A DNA stretch of 64,000 nucleotides from Acinetobacter puyangensis (GTDB taxonomy: Bacteria; Pseudomonadota; Gammaproteobacteria; Pseudomonadales; Moraxellaceae): assembly GCF_900096995.1 (NCBI RefSeq), contig NZ_OANT01000003.1:1-64000 (forward strand). The letters run 5' to 3'. How positions within the stretch are numbered: position 1 is the first letter of the stretch; each line of letters starts with the position of its first letter. The notes below the pieces were generated by a model, which saw only the letters and a program-made list of their open reading frames with translations, was not told the DNA's origin and made no database searches. The position numbers and the translations under genes are program-made. This document shows positions 28,490 through 38,477 of the stretch, piece by piece.

Positions 28490-29512
28490 ATGGAAAGTAA
28501 AAATAAAGGTTCTGTATGTGCATCATTACTTATGATGGTTGTGGATTTCTGTAAAACTAATAATCTTGATATACCAGAAGAATGTACTCGATATTTTAAT
28601 CAAGATTTTACAATATTAAATGATATCTATGCAAGAGTATCATTAGCTACTTGGTGTAATATTTTATATGAAATTCATCGTCAGTATCCAGTTGCTGCTC
28701 TAGGATTAAAAATTGCTGAACATGTTCAACCTTCTTATGCTGGGATACTGACTTATTTAGCTTTTTCCAATCCTAACTTATTTGATGCACTTCCTGACTT
28801 TATTAATTATAGTCGTCTGGTTTATGATTACCAATATTTAAATTTCGATATAAAAAATGATGAAATTGAATTTAGCTGGTCAGATTATAATGAATTATCA
28901 GGACTATTAGTTGATGAGCTATTTATTGCTGTATTTGTTAAGATATTAAAACTAGCCATTTATCCTCATGAACTTCCAGTTAGACGTATCCATTTTATCT
29001 ATAAAAAACCAAAAAATATTGGTATATATGAAGAATTTTTTCAATGTCCTGTTTATTTTGACATGCCATTATCTGGGGTAGTATTTTCTATTTCTGGTTT
29101 TAAAAATATAACTTTATCTTCTCCAGATGAAATACTTTATGAAATATTAAAGCAGCAAGTTGACTGGTTGGTTGAGGAACTTAAAAATTATAATGACTTT
29201 GAACAGAGAGTTTATTTAAGTATAGTATCTGCAATTAAAGATAAAGATGTATCTATGGAGGCTGTAGCAAAAAATATGGAAGTAACAGTTACAAAATTAC
29301 GTCAGATATTGATACAAAAAGAATTAGATTTTTCTGATTTATTGGCGGATACACGTTATAAACTAGCACAACAATATTTAAAAAAGCCTAAACTTAGCAT
29401 CAATGCTATTTCAGAAATGTTAGGATATTCTGAACAAAGCTCATTTCAGCGTGCATTTAAAGTTTGGTCAGGAACTACACCTCTGAAATGGCGAAAAATG
29501 AATAGAGCGTAA
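28490..29512 (+). CDS. AraC family regulator with arabinose-binding-like N-terminal domain
   Basis: A 340-residue regulator. The N-terminal two thirds resemble the Arabinose_bd domain of OruR/ArgR-like AraC proteins (PVAALGLKIAEHVQPSYAGILTYLAFSN), and the C-terminal helix-turn-helix region ends LSINAISEMLGYSEQSSFQRAFKVWSGTTPLKWRK. Base composition is clearly more AT-rich than the flanking genes, with many ATA, AAA and TTA codons, suggesting transfer. It converges on the end of the fimbrial operon (39 nt between stops) and may regulate it. The upstream spacer 28262-28489 is AT-rich with no clear motif. Confidence 0.85.
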   Translation: MESKNKGSVCASLLMMVVDFCKTNNLDIPEECTRYFNQDFTILNDIYARVSLATWCNILYEIHRQYPVAALGLKIAEHVQPSYAGILTYLAFSNPNLFDALPDFINYSRLVYDYQYLNFDIKNDEIEFSWSDYNELSGLLVDELFIAVFVKILKLAIYPHELPVRRIHFIYKKPKNIGIYEEFFQCPVYFDMPLSGVVFSISGFKNITLSSPDEILYEILKQQVDWLVEELKNYNDFEQRVYLSIVSAIKDKDVSMEAVAKNMEVTVTKLRQILIQKELDFSDLLADTRYKLAQQYLKKPKLSINAISEMLGYSEQSSFQRAFKVWSGTTPLKWRKMNRA

Positions 29513-29550
29513 TACTATTTCATCAAATACTTTTTAAAAGTACTGAATAT

Positions 29551-30309
29551 TTATTGCGTCTGTTTTTTATCATATTTACCCACAATGCTATGTCCTTGAT
29601 CATTAACAAAGCTAAAATTTATCTTTTCAAAATCAGTTAATTGTGAGCTATTTTGCAAATGATATATTCGTTTGCTCAATGGAGGCGTCATCATATCCAT
29701 TTCTTGTTGAATCTGAATTTCTTTTCCAGCTTGGAAGATTGACAAACCGGTAAATGATATATGGTAGGGTGTAGGATTATGACAAATTAAAATTGTTTGT
29801 CCTTGTTGCTGTTGTAGGTAAAATTGCAATTGCTGAGCAATCTGTGTCGAGTCCATTTTTTTAAGCGTTTTAGGCCGATAGAAAATTTTAAGCTGAGTAT
29901 TCATCGCCAGATCCAGACGGGCTTTATTTTCTGTAACGGGACCGGAAAGCTCTTTTGGTTTACCAGGGATTTCATATAGGTTTAGCCAATATACAGATTC
30001 CCGATCCTGTGGCATTGCATCGCCATTATGTACGATGCGTAAGGCTTGAATACCTTGTGGATTCATTTTAAATACCGCTGGCAGTATCACAAATGGGGCT
30101 TTAGCTTGTAGTGGATTGCCCAAACCATCATCGATCCATGTTTGCGTGATGATTGGATATTCATTAATATTCGCTAGCGTCACAGATTGGGCATTATCAT
30201 TTTGCATATAGATAATGCGACTTGTTGATGTCGCAAATCCAGCAAAAGTTGTTGTACTAAAGAGAAAACAGAATATAAATATAGAAAAACCAGTATTTAA
30301 TTGCTTCAT
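29551..30309 (-). CDS. Periplasmic fimbrial chaperone (second copy, operon end)
   Basis: PapD-like chaperone of 252 residues with a signal peptide ending near TTFAGFA. The immunoglobulin-fold motifs are TSTSRIIYMQNDNAQSVTLANIN, PFVILPAVFKMNPQGIQALRIV, SVYWLNLYEIPG and LKIFYRPKTLKKM. Its ATG overlaps the adhesin stop (ATGA), so it is translationally coupled to the adhesin and may be dedicated to it. It is the last gene of the operon. Confidence 0.9.
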   Translation of the reverse strand: MKQLNTGFSIFIFCFLFSTTTFAGFATSTSRIIYMQNDNAQSVTLANINEYPIITQTWIDDGLGNPLQAKAPFVILPAVFKMNPQGIQALRIVHNGDAMPQDRESVYWLNLYEIPGKPKELSGPVTENKARLDLAMNTQLKIFYRPKTLKKMDSTQIAQQLQFYLQQQQGQTILICHNPTPYHISFTGLSIFQAGKEIQIQQEMDMMTPPLSKRIYHLQNSSQLTDFEKINFSFVNDQGHSIVGKYDKKQTQ

Positions 30310-31910
30310 TGTATTTTCACCACTACAGTTGCTGTTGAATAAATGGAACCTGTGGTTACCGGTGGAGCACCATCAATTTTTTTCAAATCGGCAGTATAGT
30401 TGATGTTATAGCGGGTATAGCCTGATAATGGTGTACCAATATTGGCTGCATGGTTAAGGATAGGATACCATCCTGCCGCATTGCCTTGTGGAAACGTAAC
30501 GGCTGGGTAGCATGCTTGATTATTACTTGAGCCGCAACTCACGCTATGGTTACCGGAGGTCGCAGGCGTTGAACCCGTAGCTCCTGGTTGTCCCAGTAAC
30601 GTAATATAATTACTATCACCTTGATATTTAATATAAATACCGACATTTTTTGCGCGTAACGTATTGCTTGAATAGTCATCAGAGAGTAGTGTGGATACAC
30701 CATTACTTGCATTGACCAGTGTAGGCGAAAATGCTTGTGCTGCACTATATGCACCCTGTGATGGTTGTATACCAATGGCAACCTGACCATTTCCTATTCC
30801 AGAGCTTACTGCATTATGGCAGTCAATCTGCACTTGAAAATCTCTACTTAAGATATTGTTTGCATTAAGAAAGATGGTTGAAGTTATGCCAAAGTTGACG
30901 GCCGGAGTTACCATATTTAATTTACAGGCACTGGTGGTATTATCTAAATAGGCAGAGTTGTACAAAGTATAGCCAAAACCATTATCGGCTCCCCAAAAAT
31001 ACCATGTGTCGCCAGCAACGCTATGGGTTACGCCAATTGCATCATGAGCAAAAGCAACATATTCATTGCCATTAGGACTGCCTGATGTGCTTACACTCTC
31101 ACCCAGAGTAATATAGGAAATAGGCTGATTACAGTTATAGTTGCCATATTGTCCCATCCCCAGATCATTACCAGTTGCATTACTTGGCGTGGTGTAGGAA
31201 TTGCAATATTCATTGGCTGGACTGCTATAAGGGGGTTGTCCAGCGACACGGAGTAGTTCAAACTGCATGGTAGGTAAGTGTTTCAGTCTGATACAATGCC
31301 AACCAGGTTGACATTTATCTTTGGCCCAGCCGACAGAGCCAGCAGTACCAGTTTCATATTGTATTGGAACACCTTTATACTGACGGCCTAGCACTTGACC
31401 ATCAATATATTGGCGGATTCCGACATATTTAAACCAAGTATAAAATACATTTGTTTCCCCGCCTGCATTGACCGGATCAACTGGAAAATAACCTCCGACT
31501 CGGTCATCACCATTGACTGAGACCAAAAAGCGAATTTTGCTCATATCTGTACTGGGAGAGCATGCCCAGAGTAAACTTTCGGCATAGGTATTACGAATTT
31601 TATAGGCGGTGGGCGGTACGCTAGCAATTGCTAAACTACTACCATTGGGCTGTATGGCATTATCCATCAAATGAATTTTACCTATCGAAATTCTGGCAGA
31701 GTTATTATCTTCGGTTTGTGTGGTATTGGAATCCCCCCATGTTGCACCGGTTGTTCCATTTTCGATAATTGTATTACCTGAACGTGTTACACCTGCATAT
31801 TCACCTGTATTATAGTGAACCGAACGACACGCTGCCCATCCCTCACTTTCTACGGACAGTAACACAATACCAATGATTACGCCAAGAGAAAGTCCGAAAT
31901 TTTTACTCAT
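30306..31910 (-). CDS. Fimbrial tip adhesin / minor pilin-like protein
   Basis: A 534-residue secreted protein with a signal peptide (GVIIGIVLLSVESEGWA-A). The N-terminal two thirds form a presumed receptor-binding domain unlike anything I can name, with several cysteines. The C-terminal third looks like a pilin domain (LNMVTPAVNFGITSTIFLNANN to TATVVVKIQ) that would be donor-strand complemented. Position after the usher and size suggest the tip adhesin. It starts 2 nt after the usher stop. Confidence 0.8.
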   Translation of the reverse strand: MSKNFGLSLGVIIGIVLLSVESEGWAACRSVHYNTGEYAGVTRSGNTIIENGTTGATWGDSNTTQTEDNNSARISIGKIHLMDNAIQPNGSSLAIASVPPTAYKIRNTYAESLLWACSPSTDMSKIRFLVSVNGDDRVGGYFPVDPVNAGGETNVFYTWFKYVGIRQYIDGQVLGRQYKGVPIQYETGTAGSVGWAKDKCQPGWHCIRLKHLPTMQFELLRVAGQPPYSSPANEYCNSYTTPSNATGNDLGMGQYGNYNCNQPISYITLGESVSTSGSPNGNEYVAFAHDAIGVTHSVAGDTWYFWGADNGFGYTLYNSAYLDNTTSACKLNMVTPAVNFGITSTIFLNANNILSRDFQVQIDCHNAVSSGIGNGQVAIGIQPSQGAYSAAQAFSPTLVNASNGVSTLLSDDYSSNTLRAKNVGIYIKYQGDSNYITLLGQPGATGSTPATSGNHSVSCGSSNNQACYPAVTFPQGNAAGWYPILNHAANIGTPLSGYTRYNINYTADLKKIDGAPPVTTGSIYSTATVVVKIQ

Positions 31911-31912
31911 TT

Positions 31913-34594
31913 TTAATGCTCCATCTTACATTGGGCTGATAGCTTAATTAATGGTTGAGTCAGTTGTTGATTATCGATCTGATAAGGTAGTGAGCAGCTT
32001 TGGGCTGTTTCATCGCCCCAATTGAGTAACAAGGTACCTTTTTGCTGTTCGACTCTTATATAGACCTGACCTGATTGACCCACCATGCCAATCACTGCGC
32101 CATCTGCATTGCGAACTTCTGCGCCCATTGGCACAGTACTTTCATCGTCAAGCTCGCTCTGAATCAGTACGCTATAACCCATACGTGTCTTAAACTTGAC
32201 TTTTATTGCTGCACCTGCATAAGGCGCAATACGTTGTTCGCCACCTTCGATTTCTACATTACTGGAGGTGCCTTGGGGGTCTAAGACCAGATTGTTATAA
32301 CGGTAAGGGGTGATGCTTGGCACAAGGACATAGCCAAAGCGATCCACCTTGCTGTAAGGTGCATTGATGACAGTCGCACCTTCTGCACCTTTGGCTTCAA
32401 CCAATGCAAACGTATCGCCAAGATAGGAACCGAACGTTACACCACCTGCATGGATTGCCAGCGCACCACTGGCATTGAGCGAACCTTGCCAATATTGGTT
32501 GCTATAAGAAGTGTTGGCACCGAGCTGGATATTGGAGAAACGTTTATATAATCCTGCATTATAATTTTGCTGATCTGAATCACCAGTTCCACTCATCCCG
32601 ACATTATAGCCAAAGCTATAATTTTCATCGAAAGCGCCTGTAACATCGAGCTGGTAATTATCTTGGTCGTTACTGCGATTGTAATTGGCATTTAGCCTTG
32701 GTGTAGTAAGTGTGCGATTGCGGCCCAATGGCAGACTGATACTTAAACCACCATAGTTATCAAAGCGTTCTTCGGTGATCACCCCGCCATTGATGCTGTG
32801 TACTTTTTGTCTTGTATAATTCAGATTTAAATTTAGAATGCCAAAGTTTTTGTTATAACCTACCTGATATAAAGTATCCCGTTTTCGTCCGTCCCGATAG
32901 TTTTGAGTTGAACCTGAAACATAGAGTGAACCATAATTACCCAAAGGCTGGCTGATACTGACCTGAAAGCGTGAATGCTGTAAATAGCTATCTGATGACC
33001 AGCGTGTGCCATTGTTCCATGCATAACGAATGCCCAGCACATCATTTAGATCGCGATAACCTTTGGTAGAATAACGATAGCCTGCTAGTGCAATAGTGGT
33101 GTTGGTTGGCGTAAAGGTTTTGCTATAGGTCAGATTTGCCATCCACCCATCGACATTATCCCAACCATTGGGCGTTGGTAATTTTGCCCGTGAATAGGTG
33201 ATATTTGCCCCAAGTGCACCTAATACATCTCCATATACGCCACCAAATGCAGCCGCTTGGTAATCATCACTTATACGTAAACCACTGTTTATTGTTATGT
33301 TATTATTTACACCATATTCATAATCTAGATCGGAAAAGATCGTATTTTCTGTGGCATTTAAATCCGTTCGTCCGAGTGAAAGACTATAGTTTGACAAACC
33401 TTCACGGAGTGAGGTCGGTACTGCGGCATAAGGTATGGTTGTTGAGTGTTGTGAACCATCTGCCTCAGTCACAACAACGGTCAGGTTACCATTATAATTG
33501 GTTGGATAAAGATCGTTGATTTCAAACGAACCTGGTGCAACGGTAATTTGATAGATTTCCTGACCATTTTGTTGCACCGAAACTTTGGCATTGGTTTGCG
33601 CGATACCACGAATCACAGGCGCATAACCTCGCAATGAGTCTGGGCGCATGCGTTGATCGGTTGCCAGATTCAAACCAATATAGGGTAAGCCTGAAAAGAA
33701 GCGTCCAGATGTATAATCTTGTCCAAGTGTCAATTGTGATTTTAGTTGATCGATTGGACGTTGCACATAACTACGAATATTATTCCACTTTGTTTCATGG
33801 TTGTTGTCCATAGTAAGACTGGATTGTTGACGATACTGCCATTTACCAAAATTGATACCACCATTTAAGCTCATAAACGCAGATTCATAATTACTGCCAT
33901 TGTTTATTCTATTCTCGGTATAGTAATAATTACCTAGATAATTGATAAAGCCAATACTTGTACCTGCATCAAGATCGGCAGGATTGACATAACCCTGTGG
34001 CAGATTTTTCATTAGGCTTTGCGGTACACTTAAATCCAGACGTAATATTGAAAAGTCCAGTTGACTACTGCTACTTTTGGCAACCTGTGACAGGGTTAAG
34101 CAGTCATTTTGCGGTAGGGACTGATTCGTAAGCTGTTCCCGAAAACTGACATCACCTAAAATCCCTGCATGTTCAAGTATGTCCGGTGTTAAACACGCAT
34201 CCACACCCTGCGGAGCATTTTTATTTTCAGCAAAACGAATAGTTTGACGTTCAACAAAGCGTTTATTGATATAAATATCGACTTTATAGCTATCTGCTTC
34301 GATTTGATCGGCATGGTTAAAGCGTTCAATCATGCCTGCACTTAAACCAGTCCCTTTAAATAAGTTGCTATCAAATATATAAACCTGCTCAGTAGAATTC
34401 ACTTCCTGTGCTGGTTGAACAGGGTAATCAATTAAATTTTCATTGGTTTCATGCGTAGACAATATGCCAATTTTCTCTGCTGTCTTTGGTGCATTTTCAA
34501 TACGTTCTGTACTTTGAGCCTGCGCTGTTTCCACTAGAATTCCACTGATTAAAATTGCCAGACAACAAGGTCGTAATATGGTTTTTTTTTCCAT
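31913..34594 (-). CDS. Fimbrial outer-membrane usher (PapC/FimD family)
   Basis: Outer-membrane usher that receives chaperone-subunit complexes and exports the fibre. It is 893 residues with a signal peptide ending near AQAQS, an N-terminal chaperone-binding domain (YIFDSNLFKGTG), the beta-barrel with plug (YVNPADLDAGTSIGFINYLGNYY, RGYAPVIRGIAQTNAKVSV, GSFEINDLYPTNYNGNLTV), and C-terminal domains (KVDRFGYVLVPSITPYRYN, VPMGAEV). It is full length and follows the first chaperone by 21 nt. Confidence 0.95.
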   Translation of the reverse strand: MEKKTILRPCCLAILISGILVETAQAQSTERIENAPKTAEKIGILSTHETNENLIDYPVQPAQEVNSTEQVYIFDSNLFKGTGLSAGMIERFNHADQIEADSYKVDIYINKRFVERQTIRFAENKNAPQGVDACLTPDILEHAGILGDVSFREQLTNQSLPQNDCLTLSQVAKSSSSQLDFSILRLDLSVPQSLMKNLPQGYVNPADLDAGTSIGFINYLGNYYYTENRINNGSNYESAFMSLNGGINFGKWQYRQQSSLTMDNNHETKWNNIRSYVQRPIDQLKSQLTLGQDYTSGRFFSGLPYIGLNLATDQRMRPDSLRGYAPVIRGIAQTNAKVSVQQNGQEIYQITVAPGSFEINDLYPTNYNGNLTVVVTEADGSQHSTTIPYAAVPTSLREGLSNYSLSLGRTDLNATENTIFSDLDYEYGVNNNITINSGLRISDDYQAAAFGGVYGDVLGALGANITYSRAKLPTPNGWDNVDGWMANLTYSKTFTPTNTTIALAGYRYSTKGYRDLNDVLGIRYAWNNGTRWSSDSYLQHSRFQVSISQPLGNYGSLYVSGSTQNYRDGRKRDTLYQVGYNKNFGILNLNLNYTRQKVHSINGGVITEERFDNYGGLSISLPLGRNRTLTTPRLNANYNRSNDQDNYQLDVTGAFDENYSFGYNVGMSGTGDSDQQNYNAGLYKRFSNIQLGANTSYSNQYWQGSLNASGALAIHAGGVTFGSYLGDTFALVEAKGAEGATVINAPYSKVDRFGYVLVPSITPYRYNNLVLDPQGTSSNVEIEGGEQRIAPYAGAAIKVKFKTRMGYSVLIQSELDDESTVPMGAEVRNADGAVIGMVGQSGQVYIRVEQQKGTLLLNWGDETAQSCSLPYQIDNQQLTQPLIKLSAQCKMEH

Positions 34595-34615
34595 GCTTCA
34601 CTTCCTTTTTATATA

Positions 34616-35359
34616 TTATGGCTGAGGGCGAATGTTATATTGATGAAAAGCCCCATAATCATTGACCAAGGTGATCTGAAGCTGTATCGCAGCTTGCGTC
34701 GGAATAGGTTGTTTAAGCTGCCACTTTTCACTGGATTTTGGTGCGATCATCGTGATGTCTTTAATATTAATTTTTTGTTCGTCGACCTGAAGTGTTGCCT
34801 GCGTGAGATTTGCATAATAACCAGTAGGATTAGTGATCTGTAACCAACTGCCAGTTTGATCCTGTTGTAACTTAAAATTGAGTTGTTCTGGGAGATTCTC
34901 GACTTTTTCGGTAATGGTTTTGGGGCGATAAAATACTTTCAAACGATTTTTTACCAACAAAACAAGTTTATTTTCCTCCATCGTAATTTGATCCATGGCA
35001 GGAATTTGTTTAAAATTTAAATAAAAAATAGATTCACGATCTTTAGGAAGTTGGCCATCACCGATATAAAACAAGCGTGTTGTTTGTCCGGTATGGGGAC
35101 TAAGACGGAACACCTGTGGATTGACCATAAAAGGTGCGTCTGCGGTTTCTGGAGTTGAGCGATCATCGCCCTGATCTAACCACACTTGTACTAAAAATGG
35201 TAAATCACTATTATTGCTGAATTGTAGGGTTTTTTCTTTTTTTTCGGCTGGGAAAATAACTCGGGTACCTGTCATAATTACATTGGCATAGACAAGATTT
35301 GTACAGAAAACACTGCATAAGCATAATAACTTAATCCCAAATTTTTGAGCCATTATCAT
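34616..35359 (-). CDS. Periplasmic fimbrial chaperone (first copy)
   Basis: PapD-like chaperone of 247 residues with a signal peptide ending near LVYANV. Motifs: TGTRVIFPAEKKEKTLQFSN with the conserved Arg, PFMVNPQVFRLSPHTGQTTRL, SIFYLNFKQIPA and LKVFYRPKTIT. GAGG lies 8 nt before the ATG at 35359. It is separated from the major pilin by a 133-nt spacer holding a long hairpin. It is only moderately similar to the second chaperone of the operon. Confidence 0.93.
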   Translation of the reverse strand: MIMAQKFGIKLLCLCSVFCTNLVYANVIMTGTRVIFPAEKKEKTLQFSNNSDLPFLVQVWLDQGDDRSTPETADAPFMVNPQVFRLSPHTGQTTRLFYIGDGQLPKDRESIFYLNFKQIPAMDQITMEENKLVLLVKNRLKVFYRPKTITEKVENLPEQLNFKLQQDQTGSWLQITNPTGYYANLTQATLQVDEQKINIKDITMIAPKSSEKWQLKQPIPTQAAIQLQITLVNDYGAFHQYNIRPQP

Positions 35360-35412
35360 GATGTCATCCTCATTATAGATTTTCTTTATTGTCTAATCGT
35401 GGCATAAATCTG

Positions 35413-35447
35413 TCATGAGACTGCTGTTTTAAACAGCAGTCTCATGA
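35413..35447 (-). promoter_or_regulatory. Long intercistronic hairpin between pilin and chaperone
   Basis: TCATGAGACTGCTGTTT (35413-35429) and AAACAGCAGTCTCATGA (35431-35447) are perfect 17-bp arms with almost no spacer. No T run follows on the minus strand, so it is not a standard terminator. It probably protects the pilin message from 3' decay or slows downstream expression, giving pilin excess over usher. Confidence 0.7.
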
Positions 35448-35492
35448 TGAAATAATGTTTTACAGAGATATTCGATTTAGTAGAGTGGTGTA

Positions 35493-36008
35493 TTATGGAT
35501 AAATCACTTCATAATCTGTAACAGCAAGTACAGTACCAGCAGTAGCCGCTGCATCAGCGTAATATTGGGCAGTCAGATCGTATGAAGCAGTACCATTACT
35601 TGTTGTTTTTCCTGATGTTTGTGCAATACCAGTAGTAAATGTGATAGGTGAACTACCAGCACTACCATCTAGAAGTTGCACCGCAACATTTGTGGCAGTA
35701 CCCGTAGAACCGAGGTTTGTACCATCAGGATTATGCGCTGCAAAGCGTATAGCAACATCATCTGCGGTTCCTGCATCACAGCCTGTGATGTTAATGGTGA
35801 ATGGAGTTGCACCTGCTGTATTGCCTGTAGCTGTAAGGCTACCTACACCAATAGTTGGTAGAGTTACAGTAGGATTTGCACTACCGCCAACATTGACAGT
35901 ACATGTATTTGAATCAACAGTACCCTGAAAAGTAATGGTATTTGCTGCCATTGCCATATTTGCTACCCCGGCAGCGATTAGAGCTAAAGCAAAAGATTGG
36001 AGTTTCAT
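35493..36008 (-). CDS. Major fimbrial subunit (type-1-like pilin)
   Basis: A 171-residue pilin with a signal peptide ending AMAANT. The N-terminal strand TITFQGTVDSNTCTVNV contains the first cysteine, GCDAG the second, and the C-terminus YEVIYP carries the penultimate aromatic residue used in chaperone recognition. It is Ala/Thr/Gly-rich, as expected for a polymerising pilin, and is the first gene of the operon. Confidence 0.93.
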   Translation of the reverse strand: MKLQSFALALIAAGVANMAMAANTITFQGTVDSNTCTVNVGGSANPTVTLPTIGVGSLTATGNTAGATPFTINITGCDAGTADDVAIRFAAHNPDGTNLGSTGTATNVAVQLLDGSAGSSPITFTTGIAQTSGKTTSNGTASYDLTAQYYADAAATAGTVLAVTDYEVIYP

Positions 36009-36422
36009 AGTTTTTCCTTTTATGGATGAATAAATATGCGCTTTCGGAGAAAATCTCTATCTAAATTTATTTCTTGCAATGAATGATTGAGATATCCTGG
36101 AAAAATACTAACAAATTAACTAAGCAACCGTATTGACATAAATAATAAAAAAATTGACACAAATCACATTATTTATATAAAAAGCTAACAGTAATATAAT
36201 TTAAAGCTTATTTTGCATAGATAAGTTGATTGCATTGATTTCTTTGTTTTATGTGTCTTAAGATGATATTAATTCACAGAAGAAAAGTAGAAAGTCTGGA
36301 CTTTTGCTAAGATATATGACAGAAAATGTCACATTTGTTGAGATGAGCCAGTTTAGAAAATTTAAATTGTTCAAGATGTTTTTCCTTTATAATATAGCCG
36401 ATGTCATAAGCCAGATGTATTG
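36009..36422. promoter_or_regulatory. Divergent promoter region of the fimbrial operon and yajR
   Basis: A 414-nt AT-rich spacer with poly-A/T tracts. It must carry the fimbrial promoter. I see no inverted repeats of the kind used for invertible fimbrial switches, and no recombinase gene nearby, so phase inversion is not supported. Confidence 0.4.
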
Positions 36423-37787
36423 ATGATGAATAGCCTTGAACGTCGCTCGACCTTTGCACTGAGTAGTATTTTTGCACTACGCATGCTTGGGCTGTTTATG
36501 ATCATTCCCGTTTTTGCCGTGGCAGGACAGCAATATACTGGTGCGACCCCAGCATTAATTGGTCTGGCGGTGGGAATTTATGGCTTAAGTCAGGCGTGTT
36601 TACAAATTCCATTTAGCTTGTGGGCAGATCGTTTTAGCCGTAAACCACTCATTATTATTGGTTTGGCTTTATTTGCCATTGGTGGTGCGATTGCTGCGCT
36701 CTCTACCTCGATTTATGGGGTCATTCTTGGCCGTGCGATTGCTGGGAGTGGCGCAGTTTCTGCTGTGGTGATGGCATTATTATCTGATGTAACCCGCGAA
36801 GAACAACGTTCCAAAGCCATGGCATTTATGGGCATGAGTATTGGCTTGTCTTTTATGCTGGCCTTTAGTCTGGGGCCGTGGGTGACCACCAAAGTCGGGA
36901 TATCAGGATTGTTTTGGGTCACCACCATCATGGGGATGCTGGCCATGCTGATGTTACTGCTGGTACCCAAAGTTAGTCGTCATTATCGTGTTGCACCTCA
37001 AGGCTATTTAACCCAGCTAAAACAAGTTCTGGCGATGGGTGATTTAAATCGCCTGCATGTTTCGATTTTCATGCTGCATCTATTGTTGACGGCCATGTTT
37101 GTTTTTATTCCATCCCAGCTGATTGAATATGCAGATATTCCATTGGCAAAGCAAGGCTGGGTCTATTTACCTTTACTCTTAATCAGTCTATTGTTTGCTT
37201 TTCCTAGCATTATTCTGGCAGAAAAATACCGCAAAATGCGCGGCATTTTTATTACTGCGGTGATTGCGATTGTCTTTGGTCTTGCCATTATGGCCTTTGG
37301 CGATCAGAGTAAATATGTGTTATTACTAGGCTTGGGCTTGTTCTTTATCGCCTTCAATGTGATGGAAGCTTTACTGCCATCATGGCTGTCCAAATCTGCA
37401 CCGATTCAATCAAAATCTACGGCAATGGGGATTAACTCCAGTAGTCAATTTTTAGGTGCATTTTGTGGTGGTGTATTGGGTGGACAGTTATTGGGCTTTG
37501 CACAGACCAGTTGGGGTTGGGGCCTATTAACACTGCTTGCAGTGATCTGGTTAGGCCTAACTTTTAGTTTAAAACAACCGCGTTATTTATCTTCTATTGT
37601 GGTGTCATTACCTGAAACAAAAAAACTAGATGAATGGGCTTCCATTTTACTGGCGATTCATGGTATTGAAGAAGTGGTCGTGATGCCTGAAAAACAGGTG
37701 GCCTATCTCAAACTCGATAAGCAACAATTAAATGAATCATCAAGACAGGAATTGTCGCAGTTGTTGGGACAAGAGCTAGCGATTTAG
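36423..37787 (+). CDS. yajR: MFS transporter YajR with C-terminal YAM domain
   Basis: Proton-driven drug/H+ antiporter-type MFS protein with 12 membrane helices. Motif A is LWADRFSRKPLIIIGL, motif B/C-like GRAIAGSGAVSAVVMALLSDVTREEQRSKAMAF. After helix 12 a soluble domain of about 65 residues (LPETKKLDEWASILLAIHGIEEVVVM...) matches the YAM domain that sets YajR apart. About 454 residues, the same as E. coli YajR. The frame begins at a TTG (36420); the ATG at 36423 or 36426 is more likely. It is followed by ssb after 58 nt. Confidence 0.9.
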   Translation: MMNSLERRSTFALSSIFALRMLGLFMIIPVFAVAGQQYTGATPALIGLAVGIYGLSQACLQIPFSLWADRFSRKPLIIIGLALFAIGGAIAALSTSIYGVILGRAIAGSGAVSAVVMALLSDVTREEQRSKAMAFMGMSIGLSFMLAFSLGPWVTTKVGISGLFWVTTIMGMLAMLMLLLVPKVSRHYRVAPQGYLTQLKQVLAMGDLNRLHVSIFMLHLLLTAMFVFIPSQLIEYADIPLAKQGWVYLPLLLISLLFAFPSIILAEKYRKMRGIFITAVIAIVFGLAIMAFGDQSKYVLLLGLGLFFIAFNVMEALLPSWLSKSAPIQSKSTAMGINSSSQFLGAFCGGVLGGQLLGFAQTSWGWGLLTLLAVIWLGLTFSLKQPRYLSSIVVSLPETKKLDEWASILLAIHGIEEVVVMPEKQVAYLKLDKQQLNESSRQELSQLLGQELAI

Positions 37788-37845
37788 TCTGAATTCTTAT
37801 AGAGTACACAAACTAGAAACGTATCGTATAAAAGAGGAATAGCGC

Positions 37846-38415
37846 ATGCGCGGAGTGAATAAGGTTATATTAGTCGGTACCTTAGGACGTGATCCAGAAT
37901 CAAAAACATTTCCTAATGGTGGGTCGGTGTGTAATTTTTCCATCGCAACCAGTGAATCATGGGTAGATAAGAGTACTGGTGAACGTAAAGAACAAACAGA
38001 ATGGCACCGTATCGTTTTAAATAATAAACTGGGTGAAATTGCACAGCAGTATTTGCGTAAAGGTTCGAAAGTCTATATCGAGGGTTCATTGCGTACCCGT
38101 CAATGGACTGATCAAAACGGACAGGAGCGTTATTCGACCGAAATTCGTGGTGACCAGATGCAAATGCTGGATTCACGTCCATCACAACAAGAAGGTGGCT
38201 GGAATCAACAGGGCAATGCTGGTTTTGATGCGCCACGTTTTAGTAATAATGCACCACAAGGTGGCGGTTATAATAACAACACAAATCAGGCACAGCCGCA
38301 GGGTGGCTATGGCGGTAATCAGGGGGGATATAATCAGGCACCGCAATCTGCGCCTGCTACACCTCGACAACAGCCTGCCAATTCAAATGAACCTGATGAT
38401 GATTTACCGTTCTAG
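37846..38415 (+). CDS. ssb: Single-stranded DNA-binding protein
   Basis: Essential ssDNA-binding tetramer of replication and repair. The OB fold spans about residues 1-108 ([53 protein letters not shown]). A long Gly/Gln/Asn-rich linker follows, and the acidic partner-binding tail ends DDDLPF. At 189 residues it is normal for the group. Confidence 0.97.
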   Translation: MRGVNKVILVGTLGRDPESKTFPNGGSVCNFSIATSESWVDKSTGERKEQTEWHRIVLNNKLGEIAQQYLRKGSKVYIEGSLRTRQWTDQNGQERYSTEIRGDQMQMLDSRPSQQEGGWNQQGNAGFDAPRFSNNAPQGGGYNNNTNQAQPQGGYGGNQGGYNQAPQSAPATPRQQPANSNEPDDDLPF

Positions 38416-38453
38416 CCTATAGAATAATTAAACATTATTTTAATCGTAAAGAA

Positions 38454-38477
38454 AGTCTGATATATCAGGCTTTTTTT
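38454..38477 (+). terminator. Terminator after ssb
   Basis: AGTCTGA and TCAGGCT (one wobble) around TATA, followed by seven T, 40 nt after the ssb stop. Confidence 0.75.

Noticed and set aside
36009..36422. Phase-variable invertible fimbrial promoter
   Set aside because: No flanking inverted repeats and no recombinase gene were found.
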